Shown in pieces: positions 27,922 to 37,686 of a stretch of 64,000 bases of DNA. How positions within the stretch are numbered: the stretch's first letter is position 1; every line of letters begins with the position of its first letter. The stretch comes from Coriobacteriia bacterium. GTDB taxonomy: Bacteria; Actinomycetota; Coriobacteriia; Anaerosomatales; Anaerosomataceae. The stretch is from contig JAUSOQ010000066.1 in NCBI GenBank assembly GCA_030655755.1, positions 1 through 64,000 of the forward strand, written 5' to 3'. The translations under genes and the position numbers were made by a program. Under the pieces are notes generated by a model. That model was given only the letters and a program-made list of their open reading frames with translations. It was not told where the DNA came from and searched no databases.

Positions 27922-30900
27922 TGTACCTGAGCGATGAACAGCGTGCCGCAGTGGACGCAGGCCCTGTCGATCTGTTCATCGGAGCGGGCGCCGGCTCGGG
28001 TAAGACGCGCGTACTCACCGCTCGTTTCGTACACGCCGTTCTGGGTCTGTCGCCGTACCCTGAGACGCCCGCGCGATCGATCCTCACCGTCACGTTCACG
28101 GAGCGTGCCGCCGGCGAGCTTGCCGAGCGGATCAGGGGGAGCCTGGTGGCTGAGGGCTCGACCGAACGAGCATGTCACGTGGAGGATGCATGGATCTCCA
28201 CGATCCACGGCATGTGTAGCAGGATCTTGCGACAGTATGCGTTCGATGCCGGACTCGATCCGCGTTTTGCGGTCGCGAACGAGGTCGAGGCGGGCATGCT
28301 TGCTCACGACGCGCTGGAGGCGGCCATCCGCAACTCGATCGCCGTTGGTGACGAGGACGTTGGACAGCTCCTTGACGCGATGGGCTTCTCGGCGATCATG
28401 ACGACGGTGAGCGATCTCCATGCGAACATCCGCTCAATGGGGCGGTCGCTCCAAGAGGTCTTGCTGATGACGCGGGAGGATGTGCGTGCGCGCATCGATG
28501 CAGTGGTTGCGGGACTCGAGCGCGTGAGGGAGCGCATGGCTTCAACGTGTCGCACGGGGCTCAAGACCGTCTCAGACAATCTGGAGCTTCTTGAGCAAGC
28601 GGAGAACGTGGGACGCGCGATCGTCGCGAGCGGTCTTCTCGGCGACGCGGGTCCTCTCTGCGAACTTGCGCTTGCGAAGCGTATCGGCGGAGACGAGCTC
28701 CACAACGGACTGGTCGAAGAGGCGAACACGTTTATCGAGCAGCTCACGATGCTTGACGCACAACGCATAGTGCGGCCGTACGAGGAGGCATTACTGCGCC
28801 TTCTCGTTGCGTTTCACGACGCATACGCGGCGCTTAAGGCCGAGCGCAGCCTGCTGGACTTCGAGGACTTGCAGGTCCTCGTGGCCGACCTGCTCGAGAA
28901 GCGCCCGGATATCGCACGGGAGTATCGTCAGCGTTTCCGCATGATCATGATCGACGAGTTCCAGGACACCAACGAGCTACAGCTCAAGATAGCCGGGTAT
29001 CTCTCGGAGGAGAACCTTTGCACGGTGGGGGATGATAAACAATCCATCTACTCGTTCAGGCACGCGGACGTGAAGGTCTTCAGGGGCAGGGAGAGTACGA
29101 CCAAGCGCGTGGAGCGTTTGGCGGACAACTACCGGTCGCACCCGGAGCTGTTGGCGTTCTTCAACGGTCTGTTCGGCGCGGAAGCGTTCTTTGGCGCGGG
29201 GCTCATGCACTTGAAGCCCGGCGATCGTGAGCCGGCGGCGAACGGCTGGCCGGAGACCCGGGAGCGCGCGCGCGTCGTCTTCGTAGACGTTGAGAAGGGT
29301 TGCGGCTTGTCAGGAGCAGAGGCCGAGGCGGTGACGATCGCCGAGGAGTTCGCAATCCTGCGCGACCAAGGGGTCGCTCAAGGCGACATGGTCCTGCTGC
29401 TTCGAAAGATGAGTGGAGCCGTAGAGCTGTTCGAGCGTGAGTTGAAGCGCCGTGGCTTCGACGTGTTCATCGCATCGGGCGGGATCTACTTCGACACGCC
29501 GGAAGTCGGCGAGCTCACCGCGCTACTGAGGCTCGCCGACAACGCGTTCGATGACGAAGCGGCCGTCACGGTGCTCGCGGGCCGTTTCACCCGTGCGAGT
29601 GATGAGAGCCTGTTCCGCCTTCGTGAGGCGGCGGGACGTGGCAGCCTATGGGGGGCGGCATGTCGTGCGACGGATCTGGTGATCGCCGATGCGGACAAGC
29701 GTGTGATTGCTCAGACGGTCCACGTCGTCGAACGGATGCGGTCAGCGAGGGGTTCGGTGCCGCTGAGAGAGCTGCTCCTGGAGGCCTGTGAGTGGCTGGA
29801 CTACGATCTGACGCTGTTCGCCGGAGGCGAGAACGGTTCGCGTGCGTGGGCGAACGTCTTAAAGCTCGCGCGCATGGCCGAGGAGTTCGAGGACTCGGCC
29901 CACGGTGATATCGGTTCGTTCTTGGACTACCTCTCGCTTCGCGATGAGCATGTCGCCTCCGAGCAACAGGCGACAGTAGCGGGCGAGCGTGCCAAAGCCG
30001 TACGCATCATGAGTATCCATGCCGCCAAAGGACTCGAGTTTCCCGTGGTGGGAGTGGCGTCGTTCTCAGGTACGGCGCCAGGCCCTCGGAGCACTCTCGT
30101 TGGTCGGTCGGGGGAGTCGCTTCTTCTTGGCATGAAGCTGCCACTGCCGGAGGGCTCCCGGCGCACCTCGGCCGATACGACCGCACACGCTCTTCTTGCA
30201 AAGGACGTGAAGACGACCGATGCCGAGGAGATCAAACGACTGCTGTACGTGGCATGTACGCGTGCCGAACACGGACTTGTGTTGTGCATACGCGACGATC
30301 TCACCAAGCCGTCCACTGGAGGTTCGCTACCGGCCCTCGTGCGTCAGGCGCTTGGCTTCGAGGAGTGTGGGCCACAAGTCGACCAGCATGTGACTCTCGC
30401 CAACGGAGCCCAGGTGGACGTGCGTGTCACAAAGCCCCAAGCGGATGCTCGGGCCATTGGAACGCCAGATACCGCGCGCGTATGTGAAGAGCCGCCGCCC
30501 CTGCCGGAGGCGCCTGAACCGATTGCGGTCAGCTCGACTGCGCCAACCATCATCTCCTACAGCGGACTCGGCCTTTACGCGAAATGCCCGTACCGTTTCT
30601 ACGCCAAGAAGATCGCCGGTTTCCCGCTGCCGATACGGCAGAGCGGGTCCCGCGGCACGGACCCGCGCGATTTCGGGAACGCTGTGCACGAGGCCTTACG
30701 GGAGGCGTGCGGCGCCACCGTTCCGGATGAGGCGCGGCTGGCTTCGATCGCCCACGCCCATGGTGTTAAAGACGATGCGATAGGTCGACTGAAGCGTTCG
30801 GTCGCGGCGTTCACATCATCCACGCTCGCCGCCGAGGTCCGATCAGCCGAACGGGTCCTCACCGAATGCTCCATAAACGCGCTCGTGAACGGGACCGTTC

Positions 30901-31280
30901 TGGTCGGCTCCATCGATCTGCTCGCGTGGAGCGGTGAGACCGCGCTCGTGGTCGACTATAAGACCGGCAGCAGTGAACTCCCTGCCGAGGAAGCCCGCAG
31001 TCGCTATGAACTGCAGGCGTCATGCTACGCGCTTGCCGTGCTGCGGACAGGGGCCGGGCGGGCCAGGGTCGTGTTCTTCGAGTCAGAGCGCGGTGGTCGA
31101 CAGACCGAGTTCCTCTACGAGTCGAACGACGCCCACTTCGTGGAGATGCGCCTGGGGGGCATGCTCGATACTATGGCTGCGGGGGAGTTCTCGCCCCTGG
31201 CGTCTTACGATGCCTCCGTCTGCGACGATTGCGCAGCGTTCGGGGCGTTGTGCCCGGTCACTCGGCGTGACGCTGACTGA
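27921..31280 (+). CDS. AddA-like UvrD-type helicase/nuclease
   Basis: A 1119-residue superfamily-1 helicase. It has the motif I GAGAGSGKTRVLTARF (about 20-35), motif II MIMIDEFQDTNELQ, motif III VGDDKQSIYSFRHAD, and later motifs including MSIHAAKGLEFPVVG and YVACTRAEHGL. The C-terminal nuclease has FGNAVHEALREA and LVVDYKTGS. CPYRFYAKKI before the nuclease and CDDCAAFGALCP near the C-terminus provide four cysteines placed as in iron-sulfur nucleases, which is unusual for AddA. The ATG at 27921 overlaps the AddB-like stop by one base. Its 3' end overlaps rlmN by 23 bases on the opposite strand. Confidence 0.92.
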   Translation: MYLSDEQRAAVDAGPVDLFIGAGAGSGKTRVLTARFVHAVLGLSPYPETPARSILTVTFTERAAGELAERIRGSLVAEGSTERACHVEDAWISTIHGMCSRILRQYAFDAGLDPRFAVANEVEAGMLAHDALEAAIRNSIAVGDEDVGQLLDAMGFSAIMTTVSDLHANIRSMGRSLQEVLLMTREDVRARIDAVVAGLERVRERMASTCRTGLKTVSDNLELLEQAENVGRAIVASGLLGDAGPLCELALAKRIGGDELHNGLVEEANTFIEQLTMLDAQRIVRPYEEALLRLLVAFHDAYAALKAERSLLDFEDLQVLVADLLEKRPDIAREYRQRFRMIMIDEFQDTNELQLKIAGYLSEENLCTVGDDKQSIYSFRHADVKVFRGRESTTKRVERLADNYRSHPELLAFFNGLFGAEAFFGAGLMHLKPGDREPAANGWPETRERARVVFVDVEKGCGLSGAEAEAVTIAEEFAILRDQGVAQGDMVLLLRKMSGAVELFERELKRRGFDVFIASGGIYFDTPEVGELTALLRLADNAFDDEAAVTVLAGRFTRASDESLFRLREAAGRGSLWGAACRATDLVIADADKRVIAQTVHVVERMRSARGSVPLRELLLEACEWLDYDLTLFAGGENGSRAWANVLKLARMAEEFEDSAHGDIGSFLDYLSLRDEHVASEQQATVAGERAKAVRIMSIHAAKGLEFPVVGVASFSGTAPGPRSTLVGRSGESLLLGMKLPLPEGSRRTSADTTAHALLAKDVKTTDAEEIKRLLYVACTRAEHGLVLCIRDDLTKPSTGGSLPALVRQALGFEECGPQVDQHVTLANGAQVDVRVTKPQADARAIGTPDTARVCEEPPPLPEAPEPIAVSSTAPTIISYSGLGLYAKCPYRFYAKKIAGFPLPIRQSGSRGTDPRDFGNAVHEALREACGATVPDEARLASIAHAHGVKDDAIGRLKRSVAAFTSSTLAAEVRSAERVLTECSINALVNGTVLVGSIDLLAWSGETALVVDYKTGSSELPAEEARSRYELQASCYALAVLRTGAGRARVVFFESERGGRQTEFLYESNDAHFVEMRLGGMLDTMAAGEFSPLASYDASVCDDCAAFGALCPVTRRDAD

Positions 31281-32289
31281 GCTGCCCGCACGCGGCATCG
31301 ATATCGACGCCGCGTGCGGTGCGTACGGAGGTCTCGATACCCGAGACCCCAAGGCGGTCCGCAAACTCGCGTATGCGGCGATCGGTGGGCCTGGTGATGC
31401 CCGTGCCGGGCACAGGGTTCACGGGGATCAGGTTCACATGGCACATCAGGCCGCGCGTGAAGCCGATCAGCGCATCGAGCTCCCTGTCACTATCGTTCAC
31501 ACCGTCGACCAAGGCGTACTCCAGAGTCACCCGACGCCCGGAGGTCTCCGTGTAGAAGCGCAATGCTTCACGCAGGGCAGGTAGCGTAAAGCCGCGCACG
31601 CCAGGCATCAAGTGGTCGCGCGTCTCTTGCACGGCCGAGTGCAGCGAGATCGCGAGCGTGAACTGTTCGGGTTCCTCGGCGAAACGGCGTATCCCCGAAA
31701 GCAGCCCGCACGTGGACACCGTGATATGACGCGCACCGATGCCCAGGCCGTCAGGGGAGTTCATCAGGCGAAGCGCTTCAAGAGTCGCGTCGTAGTCAGC
31801 GAACGGCTCACCTTGACCCATTGCCACGACGTTGGTGACGCGTTCCCCGAAGTCCTCACTCACAAGTCTTACCTGGTCGATCATCTCGCCGATCATAAGA
31901 TCACGAACGAGGCCGCCCACTCCGGTCGCGCAGAAGCTGCAGCCCATCGCACATCCCGCTTGCGTGGAGAAACAGACGGTCAGTCTACCGGCAGCCGGGA
32001 TGCCGACCGACTCGACTGCGACGCCGTCGGCAAAACGCCACAGGTACTTGCGTGTGCCGTCCGCCGAGACCTGCCGGTCGACCAAAGAGGGCGTGTCGAG
32101 GGTGAAACGCGCGGCGAGCCTGTCACGGAACTCGGCGGAGAGGTCGGTCATCTCCCCGAAAGAGACAGCGCCTCTCCCGTAAAGCCAGCGCACAAGCTGC
32201 CGCAAGCGATAGGATGGCTGCCCCATCTCGCTGAGGGCAGTTGCCAAATCCTCACGATTGAGCGTCTTTATGTCGGCGTGATCGTCCAA
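31258..32289 (-). CDS. rlmN: Dual-specificity RNA methyltransferase RlmN
   Basis: A 343-residue radical-SAM enzyme. It has the N-terminal RNA-binding domain, the cluster motif CAMGCSFCATG (C-x3-C-x2-C), GQGEPFADYD and the conserved ISLHSA stretch. A catalytic cysteine lies near the C-terminus in DIDAACGQL. It methylates C2 of A2503 in 23S rRNA and of A37 in some tRNAs. It is convergent with, and slightly overlaps, the AddA-like gene; rubrerythrin lies immediately upstream with no gap. Confidence 0.96.
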   Translation of the reverse strand: MDDHADIKTLNREDLATALSEMGQPSYRLRQLVRWLYGRGAVSFGEMTDLSAEFRDRLAARFTLDTPSLVDRQVSADGTRKYLWRFADGVAVESVGIPAAGRLTVCFSTQAGCAMGCSFCATGVGGLVRDLMIGEMIDQVRLVSEDFGERVTNVVAMGQGEPFADYDATLEALRLMNSPDGLGIGARHITVSTCGLLSGIRRFAEEPEQFTLAISLHSAVQETRDHLMPGVRGFTLPALREALRFYTETSGRRVTLEYALVDGVNDSDRELDALIGFTRGLMCHVNLIPVNPVPGTGITRPTDRRIREFADRLGVSGIETSVRTARGVDIDAACGQLSQRHAE

Positions 32290-32787
32290 TCAGTCCTCAA
32301 GGGCCTTCTTGTACTCATCGCGGTGCTGTCTCTCAAAGCCGCCCACCGCGCGGAAGTACTGAGCCACTTGTGGGTAGCCTTCCTCTTCGGCGATATCAGC
32401 GAACCCGGGATACATGTCGACGGTCTCGTAGTTCTCGCCTTCCCAAGAGGCTTGGAGGTTGTCCTCCGTGGCGCCGAACGCGCTCATGTAGGCGAGGTGG
32501 CCGAGAGCATGTGCGGTTTCTTCTTCTGCGGCACGCTCGAACGCGGCGGCTGCGGCATCGTCGCCCTCGAGCTTCGCGATGCGCTTGAACAGCGTGTAGC
32601 GGCGGTTGGCCTGTGATTCGCCCGCGAACGCGGCGTTCAGGTTCTTAAGAGTCTTGGTGCCGGTGAGGTCACCGGGGCCGTCATAGGGGAGGAAGAACGA
32701 CTGCGGCGCACCACAGACAGGACACTTCTCGGGCGCAGGGCCGACGTGGTAGTAACCACAGGCCTTGCAACGGTACGTCTCCACCAC
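32290..32787 (-). CDS. Reverse rubrerythrin
   Basis: A protein of about 165 residues. The rubredoxin-like zinc/iron domain comes first (YRCKACGYYH...KCPVCGAP, residues about 5-32). A ferritin-like four-helix domain follows with EESQAN-type and EETAHALGHL ligand motifs. This order is reversed relative to classical rubrerythrin. Such proteins reduce hydrogen peroxide in anaerobes using electrons from rubredoxin or NADH. The GTG at 32787 was chosen since AAAGGAG is five bases upstream; the next codon, also GTG, is equally possible. The stop abuts the rlmN start, so they may be co-transcribed. Confidence 0.93.
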   Translation of the reverse strand: MVETYRCKACGYYHVGPAPEKCPVCGAPQSFFLPYDGPGDLTGTKTLKNLNAAFAGESQANRRYTLFKRIAKLEGDDAAAAAFERAAEEETAHALGHLAYMSAFGATEDNLQASWEGENYETVDMYPGFADIAEEEGYPQVAQYFRAVGGFERQHRDEYKKALED

Positions 32788-32952
32788 GGTGTCTCCTTTC
32801 ATTGGGGGTCGCCCTTGGAGGGGTCGTTGTATTCTACCCGTCCGCCGGTGGAGCATACCCCCCGTCGGCAGCGCTGTGCCAGCGGGTTGGGGTAGGAAAC
32901 ACGGTGAACCTACTAGCGGGCGCAGGCGTTGCTGAAGACAAAGGAGTATCCG

Positions 32953-33126
32953 ATGAGACGTGCTCTGCTCGCGTTGTTCACGCTCGACGAGGCGGACAAG
33001 GCGACCGACGGAGCGCTGGTTGCCTTCTGCGAGTCTTGTCACACTCCCATCGCCGTGATGGCCGGGGAGTTGCCGGACAGGGAGTTCGGCGCGCTGCTCG
33101 TGTGGCGTGCCCGCAGTCGCGCGTAG
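32953..33126 (+). CDS. Small CxxC protein, unknown
   Basis: A 57-residue protein that I do not recognise. The ATG at 32953 has AAAGGAG six bases upstream, a strong site that supports a real gene. It contains FCESCHTPIAVMAGE, a CxxC that could bind metal or act in redox. It is divergent from rubrerythrin by about 165 bases, so a shared oxidative-stress promoter region is possible. A hairpin follows 27 bases after its stop. Confidence 0.65.
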   Translation: MRRALLALFTLDEADKATDGALVAFCESCHTPIAVMAGELPDREFGALLVWRARSRA

Positions 33127-33152
33127 TGTCTTCGGGATTCTGCGGCAATGAT

Positions 33153-33180
33153 GAGGGCGCGTCCCGGCAGACGCGCCCTC
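33153..33180. terminator. Hairpin between the small CxxC gene and htrA
   Basis: GAGGGCGCGTC pairs perfectly with GACGCGCCCTC (11 base pairs) around a CCGGCA loop. No T-run follows on either strand. It lies between two convergent genes and may act as a weak bidirectional terminator. Confidence 0.65.
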
Positions 33181-33205
33181 CATGTGACTCTGTACCCGCA
33201 GCGTC

Positions 33206-34441
33206 CTACAAGTCGTCGGGTTTCACGCCGAGGATCATCTTGAGTTCGGTGGTCTTGCCGTCGCGGTAGAACTTCACGAGCACCTCATCGCCGACTGAGC
33301 GACGCTTGACGGCAAGGATCAGGTCGTCCATCGAACGGATCTTCCCATCATCAAGCTGCACGATGATGTCATCGGGCTTCAGGCCGGCAGCCGCCGCGCC
33401 CGTATCGGGTGTGATCTCCACGACGAGCGCGCCTTCGGTCACGGGTAGATTCTCTTCCTCGGCGAGCTGTTCGTTGATCGTCTGGCCGATGATACCGAGG
33501 AATGGATGCTCGGCCTTGCCGCCTGCGATCAGTTGGTCTGCGACTCGGGTCACCGTGTTGATCGGGACGGCGAAACCGACGCCGTCAGCGCCACCGGTCT
33601 CCGAGAAGATGGCGGTTGGAATGCCGATGAGCCTGCCGGTGCGGTCGATCAGCGCGCCGCCGGAGTTCCCCGGGTTGATCGATGCATCGGTCTGGATGAC
33701 GTCCACGAGCGGATAGCGCGTGCCGTCACCGATGGAATCCGGGAGCGACCTGTGTATGGCCGAGATGACGCCGGCTGTCACCGAGTGCTGCAGACCGAAG
33801 GGGGAGCCTATGGCGACGGTCATCTGACCTACCTGGAGGTCTTCGGAGTCACCGAGGGCGATCGCCGGCAGCTCGACATCGATTTTCACGACCGCGATGT
33901 CGGACTCAGGGTCGGCGCCAACGAGCACAGCATCGTGCTTCTCGCCCGAGGCGTCGGTCACCACGATGCGCGTGGCATCTGCGGCGACGTGGTCGTTGGT
34001 CACGATATAGGAGCCGCCGTCGCCTGTCGCCTTGTAGACGACGCCTGAGCCGCTGCCCATCATCGGAACGGAGGGGTGCGTCTCGGGCAGGTCGGTCGCG
34101 GCGCCTTCGCCGGTGACGTCGATGTTGACGACGCTGGGGAGCGCCTTGGCCGCCGCGGCCACGACGACCTCGTCGGTACCCGTCTTGACCTCGATCTCCC
34201 GTGCTGGTGTCTTGCCGAGGAGGTCGGGCGCGAAGTAGTACGCTCCAAGACCGGCCGCGCCTCCGGCGATGACGGCGACGAGAAGGCTTGCGATGATGAT
34301 GCCCACCAGGCTGCCGCGAGGTTTGATGGGTGTGGGTGCGATGGGTTCCGGTATCGGTGGCACCGCCGGAGGGATGACGGGCGCAACGGGTGTCACATCA
34401 GTGCTTGCGGGCTCTACGTTGTCGTTCTCGTGCTCTTCCAT
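33206..34441 (-). CDS. HtrA/DegP-type serine protease
   Basis: A 411-residue membrane-anchored protease. A proline-rich cytoplasmic segment (1-42) and one transmembrane helix (about 45-70) precede the trypsin-like domain. The catalytic triad is H151 (TNDHVAAD), D181 (PESDIAVVKID) and S260 (NPGNSGGALID). One C-terminal PDZ domain covers about 315-405. HtrA proteins degrade misfolded envelope proteins. It is transcribed alone, divergent from the next membrane-protein gene across about 190 bases. Confidence 0.95.
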   Translation of the reverse strand: MEEHENDNVEPASTDVTPVAPVIPPAVPPIPEPIAPTPIKPRGSLVGIIIASLLVAVIAGGAAGLGAYYFAPDLLGKTPAREIEVKTGTDEVVVAAAAKALPSVVNIDVTGEGAATDLPETHPSVPMMGSGSGVVYKATGDGGSYIVTNDHVAADATRIVVTDASGEKHDAVLVGADPESDIAVVKIDVELPAIALGDSEDLQVGQMTVAIGSPFGLQHSVTAGVISAIHRSLPDSIGDGTRYPLVDVIQTDASINPGNSGGALIDRTGRLIGIPTAIFSETGGADGVGFAVPINTVTRVADQLIAGGKAEHPFLGIIGQTINEQLAEEENLPVTEGALVVEITPDTGAAAAGLKPDDIIVQLDDGKIRSMDDLILAVKRRSVGDEVLVKFYRDGKTTELKMILGVKPDDL

Positions 34442-34635
34442 GGTTCACCTCTCGATACGAACCGCCCGAAGGCGGGAGTTCCTACAGCGTATAGTACGCT
34501 CCCACACGAACCCGATGTGCCTTCTGAGCGTTTCACACGAAAGCTCCACAACCTATCCATGTCTCGTCCGTGTTGGACGCACCGCACACCCTCGACTAGA
34601 CTTTCTCGAGAAAGACGACACGGGGGAGAAGCGCT

Positions 34636-35073
34636 ATGAACGACGAAGTGGGACAGGCAGCAGAACCGACGGTGGGGCCTGAGCGTCTTGAGCAAGCCGG
34701 GACCATCGAGGCTCTTGCCGTCACCGAATCTGGTGGCGTCAGCTGGTCCCCGTTCCTTGCCTATCTTGCAGTCTGGGTGGCGCTATGCGTTGCGGTAGTG
34801 TCCCTGCTGCGGCCTGCCGCACTCGACGGCGGCGCCCGGTGGGTTCCCGAGTACCTCTATGCGGTCTATGCGGGCATCGGCATGATGGCGACCGGTCCAC
34901 TGCTCGCCCTCGTCACCTGGGTTGCCACGCGAGCCCGGCGTGAGCCTGAAGCCCGTCGGGGTCTGTTCGTCTCGGCGTTCGTGAAGGGTGCGGTCGTGAC
35001 GTTTTCGGGTGCCGTGCTCTGGATCGTCTCCTTGTACGTGCTGGACCTGTTCGCGTCAGGTATCCTCGTCTGA
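34636..35073 (+). CDS. Three-helix membrane protein, unknown
   Basis: A 145-residue protein that I do not recognise. After an acidic N-terminus of about 38 residues there are three hydrophobic helices (about 41-59, 72-97 and 112-137). GGGGGAG precedes the ATG. It is followed closely by the ddl gene, so the two are likely co-transcribed. A function in envelope growth would be a guess from that context. Confidence 0.65.
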   Translation: MNDEVGQAAEPTVGPERLEQAGTIEALAVTESGGVSWSPFLAYLAVWVALCVAVVSLLRPAALDGGARWVPEYLYAVYAGIGMMATGPLLALVTWVATRARREPEARRGLFVSAFVKGAVVTFSGAVLWIVSLYVLDLFASGILV

Positions 35074-35109
35074 TGGGTGCCGGTGCAGGTGCTTGATCGG
35101 AGGTCGGCT

Positions 35110-36051
35110 GTGACGTCTGGTAGTCTCGAAAGCCGCAGAGTCGCGGTGCTGATGGGTGGTCGCTCCGCCGAGCGCGAGGTCTCCTTGCACACAGGCGAAC
35201 AGGTGGCTGCCGCGCTGTCGTCTTTCGGCCACATCGTGGAGACGATCGACACTGCCGAACCCACGTTCATCGCCTCGCTCCAGCAGACCGCTTTCGACGT
35301 TGCTTTCATCTGCCTGCATGGTCGCTTTGGCGAGGATGGCACGATGCAGGGCCTGCTCGAGCTTCTCGAGATCCCCTATGTCGGGTCCGGTGTCCTGGCC
35401 AGCGCTCTGGCGATGGACAAGGTGATGTCGAAGCATTTCTTCATCCTTGCCGAGATACCCACACCGGAGTACATCGTCCTACACGCGAACGAGTCCTACG
35501 ATCTCGAAGGCATCGTGCGTGCGGTGGGTCCCAAGTCGGTCGTCAAGCCCGCCAACGAAGGCTCCTCTTTCGGCATGTCCATCGTACATGCGCCGGCCGA
35601 GCTGCCCGCAGCGATCGAGATGGCCTTCGCCTACGATTCCCACGTGCTCGTGGAACGCTTCATCCCCGGGGTAGAAGTGACGGTCGGTGTTCTCGGCAAT
35701 GACGAGCTCACGGCACTGCCGACGCTCGAGATCGTGCCCGAGCACGAGTTCTACGACTATGAGTCGAAGTACATTCCCGGCATGAGCCAGCACATCATCC
35801 CTGCTCGAGTGAGCACAAAGGTGGCCGAGGAGTGCCAGCGGATCTCAGTGGAGGCACACAAGGTGCTTGGCTGTCGCGGCATGTCCCGCGCGGACACCAT
35901 CGTGGGCGAGGACGGGACCGTGTACCTGCTCGAGGTGAACACGATCCCGGGCATGACCTCAACGAGCCTGCTGCCTGACGCCGCCCGCGCTGCGGGCATC
36001 GAGTTCCCAGAGCTTTGCGAACGGCTCGTGAGTCTCGCCCTCGAAGCCTAG
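35110..36051 (+). CDS. ddl: D-alanine--D-alanine ligase
   Basis: A 313-residue ATP-grasp ligase. The N-terminal motif is VLMGGRSAEREVSLHTG. The ATP-grasp core has KPANEGSSFGMS and VLVERFIPGVEVTVGVL, and the C-terminal metal/phosphate motif is LLEVNTIPGMT. It joins two D-alanines for the peptidoglycan stem. The GTG at 35110 was chosen because GGAGG lies six bases upstream; a GTG at 35077 is in frame. Its 3' end overlaps the histidine kinase gene by four bases on the opposite strand. Confidence 0.95.
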   Translation: MTSGSLESRRVAVLMGGRSAEREVSLHTGEQVAAALSSFGHIVETIDTAEPTFIASLQQTAFDVAFICLHGRFGEDGTMQGLLELLEIPYVGSGVLASALAMDKVMSKHFFILAEIPTPEYIVLHANESYDLEGIVRAVGPKSVVKPANEGSSFGMSIVHAPAELPAAIEMAFAYDSHVLVERFIPGVEVTVGVLGNDELTALPTLEIVPEHEFYDYESKYIPGMSQHIIPARVSTKVAEECQRISVEAHKVLGCRGMSRADTIVGEDGTVYLLEVNTIPGMTSTSLLPDAARAAGIEFPELCERLVSLALEA

Positions 36052-37523
36052 CTCGCGTCCGGCGGTACCAGCGGCAGCCTGATCACGAATCGGGCGCCGC
36101 CGCCGCTGCTCTCTTCCACACAGGCGCTTCCACCGTGGCTCTCGGCAATGGTCTTCACGATGTAGAGGCCGAGCCCGGCACCGCCACTCGACTCATCGTC
36201 CAGCCGGGCGTAACGCTCGAAGATGAGTTCGCGGTACTCCTCGGGCACTCCGCTACCGCCGTCTTCCACGATCAGCAGCGCGTGCTGTGGACCAGCGTCG
36301 ACCAGCAGCGAGATCATGGTGCCCTCCGGTGTGTGCTGGATCGCATTCATTAGCACGTTCGTGAGCGCCTGACGCAATCGGCCCGCATCCGCGAGTACAG
36401 ACACGTCGACACGCTGTTCGATGACCAGCTCATGCTCCGCATGTGTTGGGAGCGAGGAGGCGACATCGGCGGCCAGCTCGCCGAGCGACACCGATGTCCA
36501 GCGCACTGGCATGAGGTTCTTCTCGACACGGGCCGTATCGAGCAGGTCTTCGAGCATCTCGGCCATACGAGATGTTGCCGCGCGGGCCTTCCCCGCGATC
36601 TCGATGCGCCGTTCGTCAGAGATGTCGCCCCCGAGCATCTCCAAGAAACCGGAGACGACGGTGAGAGGCGCGCGCAGGTCGTGTGAAACGATCGACACGA
36701 CTTCAGCGCGGAGTTGTTCGAGCGTGCGACGCTCGGTCACATCGCGAATCGTCAGCAGCGAGAGTCCGAAGTCGTCCTGCGGGTGTGTGACCGCGCACTC
36801 CACCCACTGCTCCTCACCGTTCTCGGCGAGGCAGCGTACGAGCAGGATCTCGTCGCCGCTGCGTGACAGCAGCATCTCAGCGCTGAGCGGTTCGCCGGTT
36901 TCGGTCGTGATGTCGAATGCCGAGAGTGCCGCAGACAGCGGCTCACCCAACAGTGAGCCAAGGGGCCGTTGAAGAAACGACACGGCTGCGGGGTTGGCGA
37001 TCTCGATGACGTCCTCACATAGCAGTAGTTTGACCTCTGAGGACGCGTTGACCACGGAGCGGAAGGTCTGCTCCGAACCGAGGGCCCGTTCGGTGACATC
37101 GCGCAGGTCCGCCTGGCGTAGTGACAATTGCTGCAACAGCTGCTCGACGGTCTCGCCGAGCTCCCGGAGTTCAAGCGGGAGGTCGGACTCCGGAAACGCG
37201 ATGACCTCACGCGCACGTCCCTCGATTGCGGCCATGCCCTGTTCGCGGATATAGCCGACGAAGCGTTCGACCGGAATACGGATGCCGCGGGCGAGCGTGA
37301 GACCGAGTAAGAGTCCGGCGGCGAGGGCGAGGCCGCCGAGACCTAGAGGAACGAGAGCGTCGGTCATCATGTCGGAACCGCTCGGCCACAGACGGAAGCC
37401 CATCACGAGCGCGGTGACGAGGTAGACGATGATGAACAGCAGCACAAACGCGAGCGCCAGAGATGCGCTGAAGCGCCCCCTGAGCGTGGCAGGCCACATT
37501 CGTGCTCGACGATCCCCGTGCAC
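36048..37523 (-). CDS. Membrane-bound sensor histidine kinase (orphan)
   Basis: A 491-residue kinase. Two transmembrane helices (about 20-42 and 55-78) are separated by a very short external loop, so sensing is likely in the membrane or cytoplasm. A HAMP-like linker, a PAS domain (about 150-265), HisKA with H281 in SIVSHDLRAPL and a catalytic domain (NVLMNAIQHTP, DGGSGVPEEY, GAGLGLYIVK) follow. No response regulator is adjacent. The GTG at 37523 follows CGGGAG; a downstream ATG eight codons in is possible. Confidence 0.92.
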   Translation of the reverse strand: MHGDRRARMWPATLRGRFSASLALAFVLLFIIVYLVTALVMGFRLWPSGSDMMTDALVPLGLGGLALAAGLLLGLTLARGIRIPVERFVGYIREQGMAAIEGRAREVIAFPESDLPLELRELGETVEQLLQQLSLRQADLRDVTERALGSEQTFRSVVNASSEVKLLLCEDVIEIANPAAVSFLQRPLGSLLGEPLSAALSAFDITTETGEPLSAEMLLSRSGDEILLVRCLAENGEEQWVECAVTHPQDDFGLSLLTIRDVTERRTLEQLRAEVVSIVSHDLRAPLTVVSGFLEMLGGDISDERRIEIAGKARAATSRMAEMLEDLLDTARVEKNLMPVRWTSVSLGELAADVASSLPTHAEHELVIEQRVDVSVLADAGRLRQALTNVLMNAIQHTPEGTMISLLVDAGPQHALLIVEDGGSGVPEEYRELIFERYARLDDESSGGAGLGLYIVKTIAESHGGSACVEESSGGGARFVIRLPLVPPDAS

Positions 37524-37686
37524 ATGCGCTCCCGGGTGTCGTGTGCGCCGACGGGCGGCGCACTTCGCAGGACAGTCGGCATCGTATCACGTCTCAGGTG
37601 AGGCCGCCTTGCTGGCGCGCATGAAGTAGACTTCAAGGAGTTGGCCTGTCTACCGGCCAATCGACCGTCATCACCGACCCTGCAGG

